NCBI GenBank assembly: GCA_043731355.1
Contig: JAYTJE010000131.1
Coordinates: 1-33,316 of the forward strand
Direction: 5' to 3'
DNA length: 33,316 nucleotides
From: GWC2-56-14 sp043731355
GTDB taxonomy: Bacteria; Nitrospirota; UBA9217
This document shows, one piece after another, positions 14,516 to 21,675 of this stretch (position 1 is its first letter; each line of letters opens with the position of its first letter). The notes under the pieces are model-generated. The model made no database searches, was not told the origin of the DNA, and saw only the letters and a list, made by a program, of their open reading frames with translations. Made by a program: the position numbers and the translations under genes.

Positions 14516-15436
14516 TTATTCTTTGTAAAAAACAGGCCCACTCATTTTCTGAGCGGGCCTGTTTTTGTCAGACTTTGCGAAGACGCTGATCAACACGTCC
14601 ACATCCAGCGCCAGCCGGTCAAGCGCTTCCACTTTGGCTTTTGTGTTCAGGTCAATGTTCCAGAAATAGGGCGTCATTGCCAACAGGTCCATAATCTCCT
14701 GGTTGCTCTTCAGCTCCAACTGATAGCGCACCCTCTTTTCCCCGGCAAGCGAGAAAAGGCCCCTGGCCTGTTCAGTCCTGGTGGATGCCGCATGTTCCCG
14801 GGCCACGGGGTAAATAAGCTCCCGCAAGCCATTGAGGTGCAGCGGGCCGGGGCCCGCTATCACGAGCTTTCCCGAGGCCTTCAGAATCCGCGAGAACTCG
14901 GCAAAGTCGGCAAGCGAAAAAACATTCAAAATTATATCAAGGGAGCTCCCGGCAAAAGGCAGATCAATGATGCTCGCAACGAACCAGTTCATCGTTGTAT
15001 CGCGCTGCGTGGCCCGGCGGACACCGATCTTGGAAATGTCGACGCCGTAATAATCGATGGGGCGTTGCGCGCCCGGCTTATGTGTGAGAGACTCCTTGAA
15101 CCGCTGGAGATAAAATCCTTCTCCGCACCCGGCGTCAAGAACCTTGTACACGAGTCCGCGCTCCAATCGGTCCAGGTCCCCGGCGAGGACCTCATTGAGG
15201 CCATCAGAGAGCCTGTCGTAAAAGCCACGGTCCAGAAAGCGTCTCCGGCTTTCTATCATTTCCCGGTTGTCGCCGGGTTCCTTGGAATGCTTCTTGTGGG
15301 AAAGCAGAAAATTGACATACCCCTGACGGGCGGCGTCAAAGCGGTGCTTATTAAGGCATTGGTAGCCGCCTGCCGAGCGGAGCAGGACCTTCCGGCAGAC
15401 CGGGCATTGCAGGACGGAGTTTTCGGCGGCGTTCAT
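14516..15436 (-). CDS. rlmA: 23S rRNA (guanine-N1)-methyltransferase, RlmA family
   Basis: RlmA-type enzymes methylate N1 of a guanine in helix 35 of 23S rRNA (G745 or G748) using S-adenosylmethionine. The 306-residue protein has the N-terminal zinc finger (Cys11, Cys14, Cys27, His31). The family stretch HRFDAARQGYVNFLLSHKKHSKEPGD follows, then SRRRFLDRGFY and the SAM-binding VLDAGCGEGFYL. Which guanine is modified cannot be told. The start codon at 15434-15436 lies only 8 nt below a consensus -10, with no ribosome site, so the mRNA may be leaderless. It converges on the HU gene and shares its terminator. Confidence 0.88.
   Translation of the reverse strand: MNAAENSVLQCPVCRKVLLRSAGGYQCLNKHRFDAARQGYVNFLLSHKKHSKEPGDNREMIESRRRFLDRGFYDRLSDGLNEVLAGDLDRLERGLVYKVLDAGCGEGFYLQRFKESLTHKPGAQRPIDYYGVDISKIGVRRATQRDTTMNWFVASIIDLPFAGSSLDIILNVFSLADFAEFSRILKASGKLVIAGPGPLHLNGLRELIYPVAREHAASTRTEQARGLFSLAGEKRVRYQLELKSNQEIMDLLAMTPYFWNIDLNTKAKVEALDRLALDVDVLISVFAKSDKNRPAQKMSGPVFYKE
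14528..14566. terminator. Bidirectional terminator between HU and rlmA, inside rlmA coding
   Basis: AACAGGCCC-A-CTCA pairs with TGAG-C-GGGCCTGTT around a 5-nt loop, with one mismatch. It has an A-run on the left and a T-run on the right, so it can stop transcripts from both sides. The rlmA stop codon lies at 14516-14518, so the hairpin also encodes the last residues of that protein. Confidence 0.8.
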
Positions 15437-15444
15437 AAGGCAGC

Positions 15445-15473
15445 ATGATAATCTCGGCGCGGGAGGTTGTCAA
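15445..15473 (-). promoter_or_regulatory. Promoter of rlmA, probably giving a leaderless mRNA
   Basis: On the minus strand a perfect TTGACA (15473-15468) is followed after 17 nt by TATCAT (15450-15445). The expected start falls at 15436-15439, at or within 3 nt of the rlmA ATG. Confidence 0.75.
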
Positions 15474-15506
15474 GCGCGGTCCGTCATTCGCAGCTCACTT
15501 TCCATC

Positions 15507-15535
15507 TTCTCAGTGCGGCGCATTTATGGTATGAT
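15507..15535 (+). promoter_or_regulatory. Promoter of lolA-yajQ
   Basis: TTCTCA (15507-15512) is 17 nt from TATGAT (15530-15535). The TGG before the latter forms an extended -10. The predicted start near 15542 supports the ATG at 15555 as the lolA start and excludes the upstream GTG and ATG codons. Confidence 0.6.
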
Positions 15536-15554
15536 GCCGTCCGTGGAGGAAGCA

Positions 15555-16220
15555 ATGACTGTTCATCAGCGCGCGGAAAAAAAACTCAGGCTCGGCGCCG
15601 CGGCCTTGTTCCTCGCGCTCGCCGCGGCGATGGTAACGCAGCAGCCGGCGGCGGCCCAGTCCGTTGATGAAGCGGTCCTGGCTGTTGAGCATCATTACCG
15701 GGAACTCATCGACCTTACGGCAAACGTGGTCCAGAAGAACCACCTCAAAGCGCTTGACAGGACGCAGACCTTTGATGCCATGCTCCGGATCAGAAAGCCG
15801 GGCAGGTTGCGCCTTGATTATTCGAATGGACAGGTCATCCTTGTCGACGGCAAGGCAGCGCTGTTCTATTCACGGAAGAGCGGGCAGGTGATCAAAAAAA
15901 CCTTTTCCGCAATCGAACAGATGAATATCCCCGTTGCCTTCCTCCTCAGCGCGGCGCATATCCGCGATGATTTTGAAGTGGGCAGGCCCGACCCAACGAC
16001 CCCGCGGGTGCTCGAACTTGTCCCGAAAAAGACCGGCGCCGCCATGAAAAAACTGGTCCTCCGGTCCGATGACGCCGGCCGTATTGCGTCGCTTGATATT
16101 TTTGACCAGGCGGGGAACCGGACGGAAATACTTTTTTCCGACGTGCGTGAAGGCGCCGGTGTCGATGAGAAGCTTTTTGTATTCAAGGCGCCCAAGGGCA
16201 CGGAAGTTATAGAACAGTAG
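15555..16220 (+). CDS. lolA: Outer-membrane lipoprotein carrier protein, LolA family
   Basis: LolA ferries lipoproteins through the periplasm from the LolCDE exporter to the outer membrane. The 221-residue product has a signal peptide (KKLRLGAAALFLALAAAM ... AAAQ). The LolA-type half-barrel sequence follows: IDLTANVVQKNHLKALDR, MLRIRKPGRLRLDYSNGQVILVDGKAALFYSR and a VFKAPKGTEVI end. I chose the ATG at 15555, with GGAGG 5 nt upstream and a promoter just before it. It matters here because two predicted lipoprotein cytochromes lie downstream in the window. It is followed by yajQ after 11 nt, probably in one transcript. Fold assignment is good; strict LolA function is inferred. Confidence 0.85.
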   Translation: MTVHQRAEKKLRLGAAALFLALAAAMVTQQPAAAQSVDEAVLAVEHHYRELIDLTANVVQKNHLKALDRTQTFDAMLRIRKPGRLRLDYSNGQVILVDGKAALFYSRKSGQVIKKTFSAIEQMNIPVAFLLSAAHIRDDFEVGRPDPTTPRVLELVPKKTGAAMKKLVLRSDDAGRIASLDIFDQAGNRTEILFSDVREGAGVDEKLFVFKAPKGTEVIEQ

Positions 16221-16231
16221 AGGAGGCAACC

Positions 16232-16729
16232 ATGGCCGCGGAAAATTCTTTTGATGTGGTGTCAAAGATCGACATGGCGGAGGTCACGAACGCCGTGACC
16301 CAGGCAATGAAGGAGATCGGACAGCGTTTCGATTTCAAAGGAAGCAAGTCTAACATCACGCGGGAAAAGGACGAGCTCGTGGTCGCTTCGGATGACGAGT
16401 ATAAGCTCAAGAGCGTCATTGATATCCTTCAGGCAAAACTCGTGAAGCGCGGTGTGCCGACGCGGAACATCTCCTACGGTAAACTGGAGCCGGCCCTCTC
16501 GGGCACGATACGTCAGCGGCTGACCCTTCAGCAGGGCATCCCCGTCGACAAGGCTAAAGAGGTCGTGAAGGCGATCAAGGACGCTAAAATAAAAGTGCAG
16601 GCCTCGATCCAGTCGGACCAGGTGCGCGTCAGCGGCAAAAGCAGGGATGACCTCCAGACGGTCATTCAGTTCCTGAAAGGCAAGGACTTCGGCATCGAGC
16701 TGCAATTCGAGAACTTCAGAAATACCTGA
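16232..16729 (+). CDS. yajQ: YajQ family nucleotide-binding protein
   Basis: The 165-residue cytoplasmic protein belongs to the YajQ (DUF520) family. Members bind nucleotides, and some bind cyclic di-GMP and act with a transcription factor. Diagnostic are the N-terminal NSFDVVSKIDMAEVTNAV, RFDFKGSKSNI, VRVSGKSRDDLQTVIQFLK and the closing GIELQFENFRNT. The length is exactly that of the family. AGGAGG lies just before the ATG. The gene follows lolA by 11 nt and ends before a weak terminator. A cyclic-di-GMP role would fit with the sensory cluster downstream but is not shown by the sequence. Confidence 0.93.
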   Translation: MAAENSFDVVSKIDMAEVTNAVTQAMKEIGQRFDFKGSKSNITREKDELVVASDDEYKLKSVIDILQAKLVKRGVPTRNISYGKLEPALSGTIRQRLTLQQGIPVDKAKEVVKAIKDAKIKVQASIQSDQVRVSGKSRDDLQTVIQFLKGKDFGIELQFENFRNT

Positions 16730-16752
16730 CCCCACGGGAGTGGAAAAATAAA

Positions 16753-16785
16753 AGGCGTCTTTGTTGCCGGGAAGCGCCTGCTTTT
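16753..16785 (+). terminator. Weak terminator after yajQ
   Basis: AGGCG (16753-16757) pairs with CGCCT (16775-16779), extended by weak pairs, and is followed by GCTTTTGT. Stem and T-tract are both modest. Confidence 0.5.
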
Positions 16786-16819
16786 GTAATTTGAGATTTT
16801 CTTTACCGGCGGCTCGCTT

Positions 16820-16854
16820 CTTCGTCCAGTCTTCGTGGTCTCCTTGCCCGCCAT
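16820..16854. repeat. Second copy of the CTTCGTG / CCCGCCAT repeat (degenerate)
   Basis: CTTCGTCC (16820-16827) and CTTCGTGGT (16831-16839) are followed, after 7 nt, by CCCGCCAT (16847-16854). Order and spacing match those at 26-67, with one 9-bp unit degraded. It lies in the yajQ to DUF4388 spacer. A CCCAG/CTGGG mini-hairpin and a T-run follow further on. Confidence 0.5.
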
Positions 16855-16948
16855 CATAAAAAATAATTCTCTGGTATGGCCAGCCCAGTGCCTGGGTCAG
16901 CCCGGTTTTTTCCTCTTCTGCCCACCCGCGCTAACTGATTAATTAATA

Positions 16949-16976
16949 TTGCATTTGTTGTCTAAACTGCTATAAT
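16949..16976 (+). promoter_or_regulatory. Extended -10 promoter of the chemosensory cluster
   Basis: A perfect TATAAT (16971-16976) is preceded by TGC, forming a consensus extended -10. TTGCAT (16949-16954) lies 16 nt upstream as a partial -35. The predicted start near 16983 leaves a leader of about 20 nt containing GGGAGA before the ATG at 17004. It is probably the main promoter for the DUF4388-cheY-cheA genes. Confidence 0.75.
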
Positions 16977-17003
16977 TTGGCGATACTGCACTAGGGAGAA
17001 TGC

Positions 17004-18218
17004 ATGAGCCTTGTCGGCAGGCTGGAAGATCTTGCCTTACCGGATATTTTCCAGATCATCAGTCTCAGTAAGAAGACCGGCACCCTTGTTGTGCGCAGCC
17101 GCAAGGGAATGGGGATGGTTGTCTTCAAGAACGGCCAGGTCATCCAGGCCGCCAATGACAGCATCCGCGATTCGCTGGGCAACATCCTTGTTTCGCAGGG
17201 CATGCTGACCGAACCGGCCCTGGCGCAGGCGCTCGCGCGACAGAAACGGGAGGCCGATACTCCGCTCGGCATGATCCTGGTAGACATGGGGCTGGTCCAG
17301 CCGGAAACCCTTCAGACCGTTGTGCGGAAGCAGATCGAGGAGATTATTTACGACCTGCTCGCGTGGGAGGAAGGGTTTTTCAATTTTGAGCTCGGCGAGA
17401 TAGCGCCGAAGGACAAGATCGAGATCGATACCCAGGAGTTTCTTCTTAAGTCGGGCATCAGCGCCGAGTATTTGCTGATGGAAGGCACCCGGATCCTCGA
17501 CGAGCGCCGCCACGACAACCGGAAAGCAGCGCCTGCCCCGGCGCCCAAAGCCGCCCCAGCACCAGCAGCGCAACCAAAGCCGCGGCCCAAACCGCAGCAG
17601 CCGGTCGCGGCCCCCCCTTCCGCTCCGCCGCATATCAGCTCCGAACCCGCCAAAGAAGAATTTCGCAGCCGCATCGAGACCGAATCGCCGCAGCGGGAGC
17701 TCTCGGTGCTCAGGTCCATGTTCGATGAGCTTCGATTTCCCACGGCGACGTCCGAGGTCACGCTGCTGATCCTGCGCTATGCCAGCGAAGTAGTGAACCG
17801 CGCCGTTCTGTTCATGGTCAAGAAGGAAGAGGTGCGGGGGCTTGGCCAGTTCGGCATTGAGATGAAGGGGCGTTCGGCCGACCAGGTCGTACGGAATATC
17901 AGGATTCCGCTCAACAAACCGTCCCTGTTCCTGACCGTCATCGAGAACCGGCGCAGCTATCTGGGGCCGTTCGAAGCGAACGAGTGCAATAATTATGTTG
18001 CCAACGAGCTCGGCGGCGTGCAGCCCGACATGGTGCTTGCCATTCCGCTGGTCGTGGACAACAAGGTGGCGCTGGTCGTATACGGCGACAATCAGCCCGA
18101 AAATCATCCCATCCGGGGCGTCGACACGCTCGAGATCTTCATGAACCAGGCCGGCATGGCGCTCGAAAAGGCCCTGCTCCAAAAGCGCGTCACGGAATTG
18201 CAGAAGGAGAGAAGATGA
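17004..18218 (+). CDS. DUF4388 (PATAN)-domain protein with GAF-like C-terminus
   Basis: The 404-residue cytoplasmic protein begins with a DUF4388/PATAN domain: SLVGRLEDLALPDIFQIISLSKKTGTLVV, KGMGMVVFKNGQVIQA. This domain is common in response regulators and surface-behaviour proteins. A second helical part (about 55-160; SLGNILVSQGMLTEPALAQAL, EEIIYDLLAWEEGFFNFE) resembles the GspE/PilB N-terminal-like module. A Pro/Ala-rich linker (about 173-212) leads to a C-terminal GAF-like domain (about 232-400). Its stop overlaps the cheY start by 4 bp, so the two are translationally coupled. The likely role is sensory input or scaffolding to the CheY/CheA pair; no ligand can be named. Confidence 0.8.
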   Translation: MSLVGRLEDLALPDIFQIISLSKKTGTLVVRSRKGMGMVVFKNGQVIQAANDSIRDSLGNILVSQGMLTEPALAQALARQKREADTPLGMILVDMGLVQPETLQTVVRKQIEEIIYDLLAWEEGFFNFELGEIAPKDKIEIDTQEFLLKSGISAEYLLMEGTRILDERRHDNRKAAPAPAPKAAPAPAAQPKPRPKPQQPVAAPPSAPPHISSEPAKEEFRSRIETESPQRELSVLRSMFDELRFPTATSEVTLLILRYASEVVNRAVLFMVKKEEVRGLGQFGIEMKGRSADQVVRNIRIPLNKPSLFLTVIENRRSYLGPFEANECNNYVANELGGVQPDMVLAIPLVVDNKVALVVYGDNQPENHPIRGVDTLEIFMNQAGMALEKALLQKRVTELQKERR

Positions 18219-18586
18219 AGAACATTCTCCTCGTGGAGGATTCCAAGGCGATTCGCTCGATGATCCGCCTGTCGCTTGAGGAGTCCGGCGGGTTCTTCGT
18301 TGTTGAAGCGGGGAACGGATTCGAGGCCCTGAAAACACTCCCGACGCGCCGCTTCGACCTGATCATCACCGACATCAACATGCCCGATATCAACGGGCTT
18401 GAACTGATCGGCTTCGTGAAGACCAATCCCGCCTACCGGGACATCCCGCTGGTGATCGTCAGCACGGAAAAAACCGAAGAGGACGTGAAGCGCGGGCTGG
18501 CGCTCGGCGCCGTCGGCTATGTGGTGAAGCCCTTCACCAAGCCCGAGCTCATGGCGGCGGTGAAGAAAGTGCTGGAGGAGAAGTAG
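18215..18586 (+). CDS. cheY: CheY-like single-domain response regulator
   Basis: This is a 123-residue receiver domain with no output domain. The acidic pocket is E8/D9, the phosphorylation site D53 (ITDINMPDI), the switch threonine T84 (VSTEK) and the conserved lysine K105 (VKPFTKP). It starts inside the stop of the DUF4388 gene and ends 1 nt before the cheA GTG, so all three are translated together. It is presumably phosphorylated by the adjacent CheA. Whether the target is a flagellar motor, a pilus or something else is not shown in this window. Confidence 0.93.
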   Translation: MKNILLVEDSKAIRSMIRLSLEESGGFFVVEAGNGFEALKTLPTRRFDLIITDINMPDINGLELIGFVKTNPAYRDIPLVIVSTEKTEEDVKRGLALGAVGYVVKPFTKPELMAAVKKVLEEK

Positions 18587-18587
18587 C

Positions 18588-20588
18588 GTGTCGACAGACC
18601 GGCCCATAAAAGATTTTTTAGCGGAGGCGGAGGACATCCTCGAGACGGCCAACCATGCGCTCTTGTCGCTGGAGAACGCCCTGGGCGCCGGTCGCACCGA
18701 TCCGGACGTCCTGAACTCGCTGTTCCGCGCCGTACATTCGTTCAAGGGCCTGGCCGGGATGTACGGGCTCAAGGCCCAGTCGGACATCACGCATAAGCTT
18801 GAGTTCCTGCTGGACGAGCTCAGGCTCGGCAAGGTCGCTCTGGGCCGACAGGCCCTGGATGTGGCGCTCGAAACGCTTGCGCTCCTCGGACGCCTGGTGC
18901 AGCAGGTGGCCGCCGGCCGGCCGAACGACGACATCTCGCCCGCCATCGAACGCATTGACGCGGTCCTGAAGGCAAAGCCCTCGGCCGCGGAAGGCCGGTC
19001 GCTGCTGGAGCAGATCGAGCTCGACCGGGGGCTCCTGCAGGTCCTGACGGAGTATGAGGAATACCGGCTGACGGAGAACATCCGCGAGCGCACAAACCTG
19101 TTCATGGTCAAGGCCTCCTACGAGCTTACTGATTTCGAAGCAGGCATCAAGGCCCTGAACGAGACCCTCAAAAAGAACGGAGAGATCATCTGCACACTGC
19201 CGACGGCGGGCGCACAGGGAAGCGGCATCGGTTTCACCATGGTCCTCGGCACACCCAAGGACCGGTCTGAGCTGACCGCGGCGTTGGACCTGCCGAATGT
19301 CTCAATTACGCCGGTGGCCTACCGCCAGGGCGCGAAGTCCGAGGAAGTAAAACCCGAAGCAACGATGCTCAAATCCGTGAGCAATACCGTGCGCGTCGAC
19401 ATCTTCCGCCTCGACAGCCTCATGAACACGGTGGGCGAGATGCACCTGACCAAGAACATTATCGGCCGGATCGTGAAGGAACTGCGGCAGCTCCAGGGCT
19501 ATACGGGAATCTCCGTGGAACTCCACAAGGCGCACAAGAGCCTGGAGCGCAAGTTGAACGAATTGCAGGAGGGCATCCTCGAGGTACGGATGGTGCCCAT
19601 CGGCCAGATCTTTACGCGCCTCTCGTCGGTGGTCCGCAAGTACGCCAAGGATGCGGACAAGGAGATCGAGCTGCGGCTCCAGGGCGAAGAGACGGAGCTT
19701 GACAAGCTCATGATCGAAGACCTTGCGGACCCGCTGATGCACCTTATCAGGAACGCCATTGATCACGGCATCGAACCGCCGGAAGCGCGGCGGCAACTCG
19801 GCAAACCCGAGCAAGGCAGCGTCAGGCTCACGGCGTTCCCGCGCGGCAACCATGTGGTGATCACCGTCGAGGATGACGGCGCCGGGATTTCTCCCGAGGT
19901 GATCCTGGCCAAGGCCGTGGAAAAGGGTATTCTGGAAAGCGATCACGGGCTTGATCCGGTCATCGACCGCAAGGACATTCTCGACCTGATCTTTCTGCCG
20001 GGTTTCACCACCCGCGAGACGGTGACCGAAATCTCCGGCCGCGGCGTGGGCATGGATGTCGTAAAAAAGAACGTCTCGCGGCTTTCCGGCATGATCGACA
20101 TCGAGACCGAAATCGGCATGGGAACGAAGTTCACCCTGACCATCCCGATCACGCTCGCCATCATCAAGGCGCTGATCGTTGAGGCGGCGGGCCAGGTCTT
20201 CGCCATTCCGCTCAATGCCGTGCTTGAGATCCTGCAGGCGACACCGGACCAGGTGGGCACCGTGGAAACGCGCGAGGTCATCGCCATCCGGGAGGACACG
20301 GTGCCGCTGATCAGACTGACGCGGGCCTTCAATCTGGCGGGGGAGCAGCGGTTCGGATCGTTCTATGTTATTCTTGTCGGCCTTGCGGAGCGCCGTCTCG
20401 GGATCGTGGTGGAAGGGCTCAAGGACCAGCAGGAGATCGTGATCAAGCCGCTGGGGAAGCGGCTGGCGGAGCTCCCCGGCATTGCCGGCGCCACCGAGCT
20501 CGGGGACAAGCGGGGCGTGGTGCTGGTGCTCGACGTGGAGTCGCTCATTGAAGGAGCGTTCAGAAAAACAGTAGTCAGTAGGCAGTAG
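18588..20588 (+). CDS. cheA: Chemotaxis histidine kinase CheA
   Basis: CheA phosphorylates CheY (and CheB where present) in response to receptor arrays. The 666-residue protein starts with GTG, with GGAGGAG 8 nt upstream. Domains in order: HPt with phospho-His50 (FRAVHSFKGLAGM); a P2-like domain, about 150-250; dimerisation helices, about 265-350 (DIFRLDSLMNTVGEMHLTKN); and an ATPase with N-box LIRNAIDHGIEPPEARR around 388, G1 DDGAGIS around 429 and G2 GRGVGMDVV around 484. A CheW-like P5 domain runs from about 530 to 655. The last codons (TVVSRQ and the stop) come from an invading 7-bp repeat, so the native C-terminus was probably different. No cheR or cheB is visible nearby. Confidence 0.95.
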   Translation: MSTDRPIKDFLAEAEDILETANHALLSLENALGAGRTDPDVLNSLFRAVHSFKGLAGMYGLKAQSDITHKLEFLLDELRLGKVALGRQALDVALETLALLGRLVQQVAAGRPNDDISPAIERIDAVLKAKPSAAEGRSLLEQIELDRGLLQVLTEYEEYRLTENIRERTNLFMVKASYELTDFEAGIKALNETLKKNGEIICTLPTAGAQGSGIGFTMVLGTPKDRSELTAALDLPNVSITPVAYRQGAKSEEVKPEATMLKSVSNTVRVDIFRLDSLMNTVGEMHLTKNIIGRIVKELRQLQGYTGISVELHKAHKSLERKLNELQEGILEVRMVPIGQIFTRLSSVVRKYAKDADKEIELRLQGEETELDKLMIEDLADPLMHLIRNAIDHGIEPPEARRQLGKPEQGSVRLTAFPRGNHVVITVEDDGAGISPEVILAKAVEKGILESDHGLDPVIDRKDILDLIFLPGFTTRETVTEISGRGVGMDVVKKNVSRLSGMIDIETEIGMGTKFTLTIPITLAIIKALIVEAAGQVFAIPLNAVLEILQATPDQVGTVETREVIAIREDTVPLIRLTRAFNLAGEQRFGSFYVILVGLAERRLGIVVEGLKDQQEIVIKPLGKRLAELPGIAGATELGDKRGVVLVLDVESLIEGAFRKTVVSRQ

Positions 20589-20674
20589 ACAGGGGACAGG
20601 GGGCAGTAAACGGTAAACAGAAACTAAGGAGTGCGGCGGTGGTTTTCTCCTGTCTGCTGTCTACTGTTTACTGT
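20569..20674. repeat. Inverted arrays of 7-bp units (CAGTAGA-type)
   Basis: Eight consecutive 7-mers of the form CAGtaga/CAGgggN run from 20569 to 20624. Four units of the same kind lie on the opposite strand at 20646-20673. The arms at 20568-20597 and 20645-20674 can fold into a long imperfect hairpin. The array overlaps the 3' end of cheA and fills the gap to the ATPase gene. It recalls the heptameric short tandem repeats of cyanobacteria in form; identity with them is not claimed. Confidence 0.8.
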
Positions 20675-20690
20675 CTCCAGCTACATCGCT

Positions 20691-21488
20691 ATGTACGAAG
20701 AATTTTACGGACTGAAGGAAAAGCCGTTCAGCAAGACGCCGGACCCGCGGTTCCTGTTCCCGGGACGGAAGCATGCCGAGGCGCTGGCGCGGCTGCAGCT
20801 TGCGGTGGAAGAGCAGGACATCGTGCTTTTGACTGGCGATATCGGGTCGGGCAAAACTACCTTGTCCCGCGCGCTCATCGATTCCCTGGACAGCGGATAT
20901 TATCCGGTGCTGATCATCAATCCGCTGCTTTCTCCGTCGCAGCTCTTGCGGACCATCACGCTGCGGCTCGGCCTCGAGGACGCAAGCCGGCATCGCCATG
21001 AGGTGCTCGAGGCGATCAATGCGAAGCTCTTTGAGCTTTTTGAAGCTGGCCGGCGCACCGTCGTGATCATTGACGAGGCGCAGCTTATTCCGGGCAAGGA
21101 CACCTTCGAAGAGCTGCGCCTGCTCACGAACTTTCAGCTCGACGACCGGAACCTCATGGCGCTGGTCCTGATCGGTCAGACCGAGCTTCGGGACCGGCTG
21201 AACAAAAAGCCCTACCGGGCGCTTCGCCAGCGGATCGGTATGCAGTATCACCTGGGGCCGCTTGATCTTGACGAGACCCGTGAGTTTGTGCGGCACCGGC
21301 TGCGCGTTGCAGGCAGGACCGAACCGCTGTTTGACGAGGAAGCCATCGCGGTCCTGTACGAGCATTCAGGCGGCGTTCCGCGCCGCATCAACATCCTCGC
21401 CGGGAACGCCCTGTTCGAGGGCTTCGGCCGGGGCGTAGCAGCGATCGGGGCGGAAATTATCGAAGATGTGGTGAAGGATTTAGGGTAG
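20691..21488 (+). CDS. ExeA/GspA-type AAA ATPase
   Basis: The 265-residue protein starts MYEEFYGLKEKPFSKTPDPRFLF, the typical opening of ExeA-like ATPases. It has Walker A GDIGSGKTT (about residues 49-57) and Walker B VVIIDEAQL (about 122-130). Further motifs include LLTNFQLDDRNLMALVLIGQTEL and the sensor-2-like GGVPRRINILAGNAL. Unlike full GspA/ExeA it lacks the membrane segment and peptidoglycan-binding domain. ExeA helps assemble the type II secretion secretin through the cell wall; short relatives occur near pilus and polysaccharide loci. No ribosome site precedes the ATG: the heptamer repeat occupies that position. An alternative GTG at 20631 would add 20 residues encoded by the repeat. 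Its role among chemotaxis genes is unknown. Confidence 0.85.
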   Translation: MYEEFYGLKEKPFSKTPDPRFLFPGRKHAEALARLQLAVEEQDIVLLTGDIGSGKTTLSRALIDSLDSGYYPVLIINPLLSPSQLLRTITLRLGLEDASRHRHEVLEAINAKLFELFEAGRRTVVIIDEAQLIPGKDTFEELRLLTNFQLDDRNLMALVLIGQTELRDRLNKKPYRALRQRIGMQYHLGPLDLDETREFVRHRLRVAGRTEPLFDEEAIAVLYEHSGGVPRRINILAGNALFEGFGRGVAAIGAEIIEDVVKDLG

Positions 21489-21553
21489 AATACAATTACG
21501 AAAACAACGGATGGACTTCTGATAATGCTCTGTTGCTTTCAAGATGACACCTT

Positions 21554-21629
21554 ACCACCCCTATCCCCTCCTGAAACAGGAGGGGGGCTTGATGGCTCCC
21601 CTCCTTGATAAGGAGGGGCTGGGGGTGGT
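21554..21629. repeat. 76-bp cloverleaf palindrome
   Basis: The outer arms ACCACCCC (21554-21561) and GGGGTGGT (21622-21629) enclose two perfect hairpins. The first is CCCCTCCTG-AAA-CAGGAGGGG (21565-21585) and the second CCCCTCCTT-GAT-AAGGAGGGG (21598-21618). Together they form a three-way junction, and the two hairpins are near copies of each other. This is the look of a small mobile palindromic repeat. It lies between the ATPase gene and cheW and could also act on RNA stability. Confidence 0.85.
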
Positions 21630-21675
21630 CGGTTTACGTACCAGGTTGATTTGAATCTTGCATTAAAGGTAAACC

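Noticed and set aside
14276..15448. 390-residue plus-strand frame across HU and antisense to rlmA
   Set aside because: It crosses the HU gene in another frame and a strong terminator. rlmA on the other strand has zinc-finger and SAM motifs and its own promoter.
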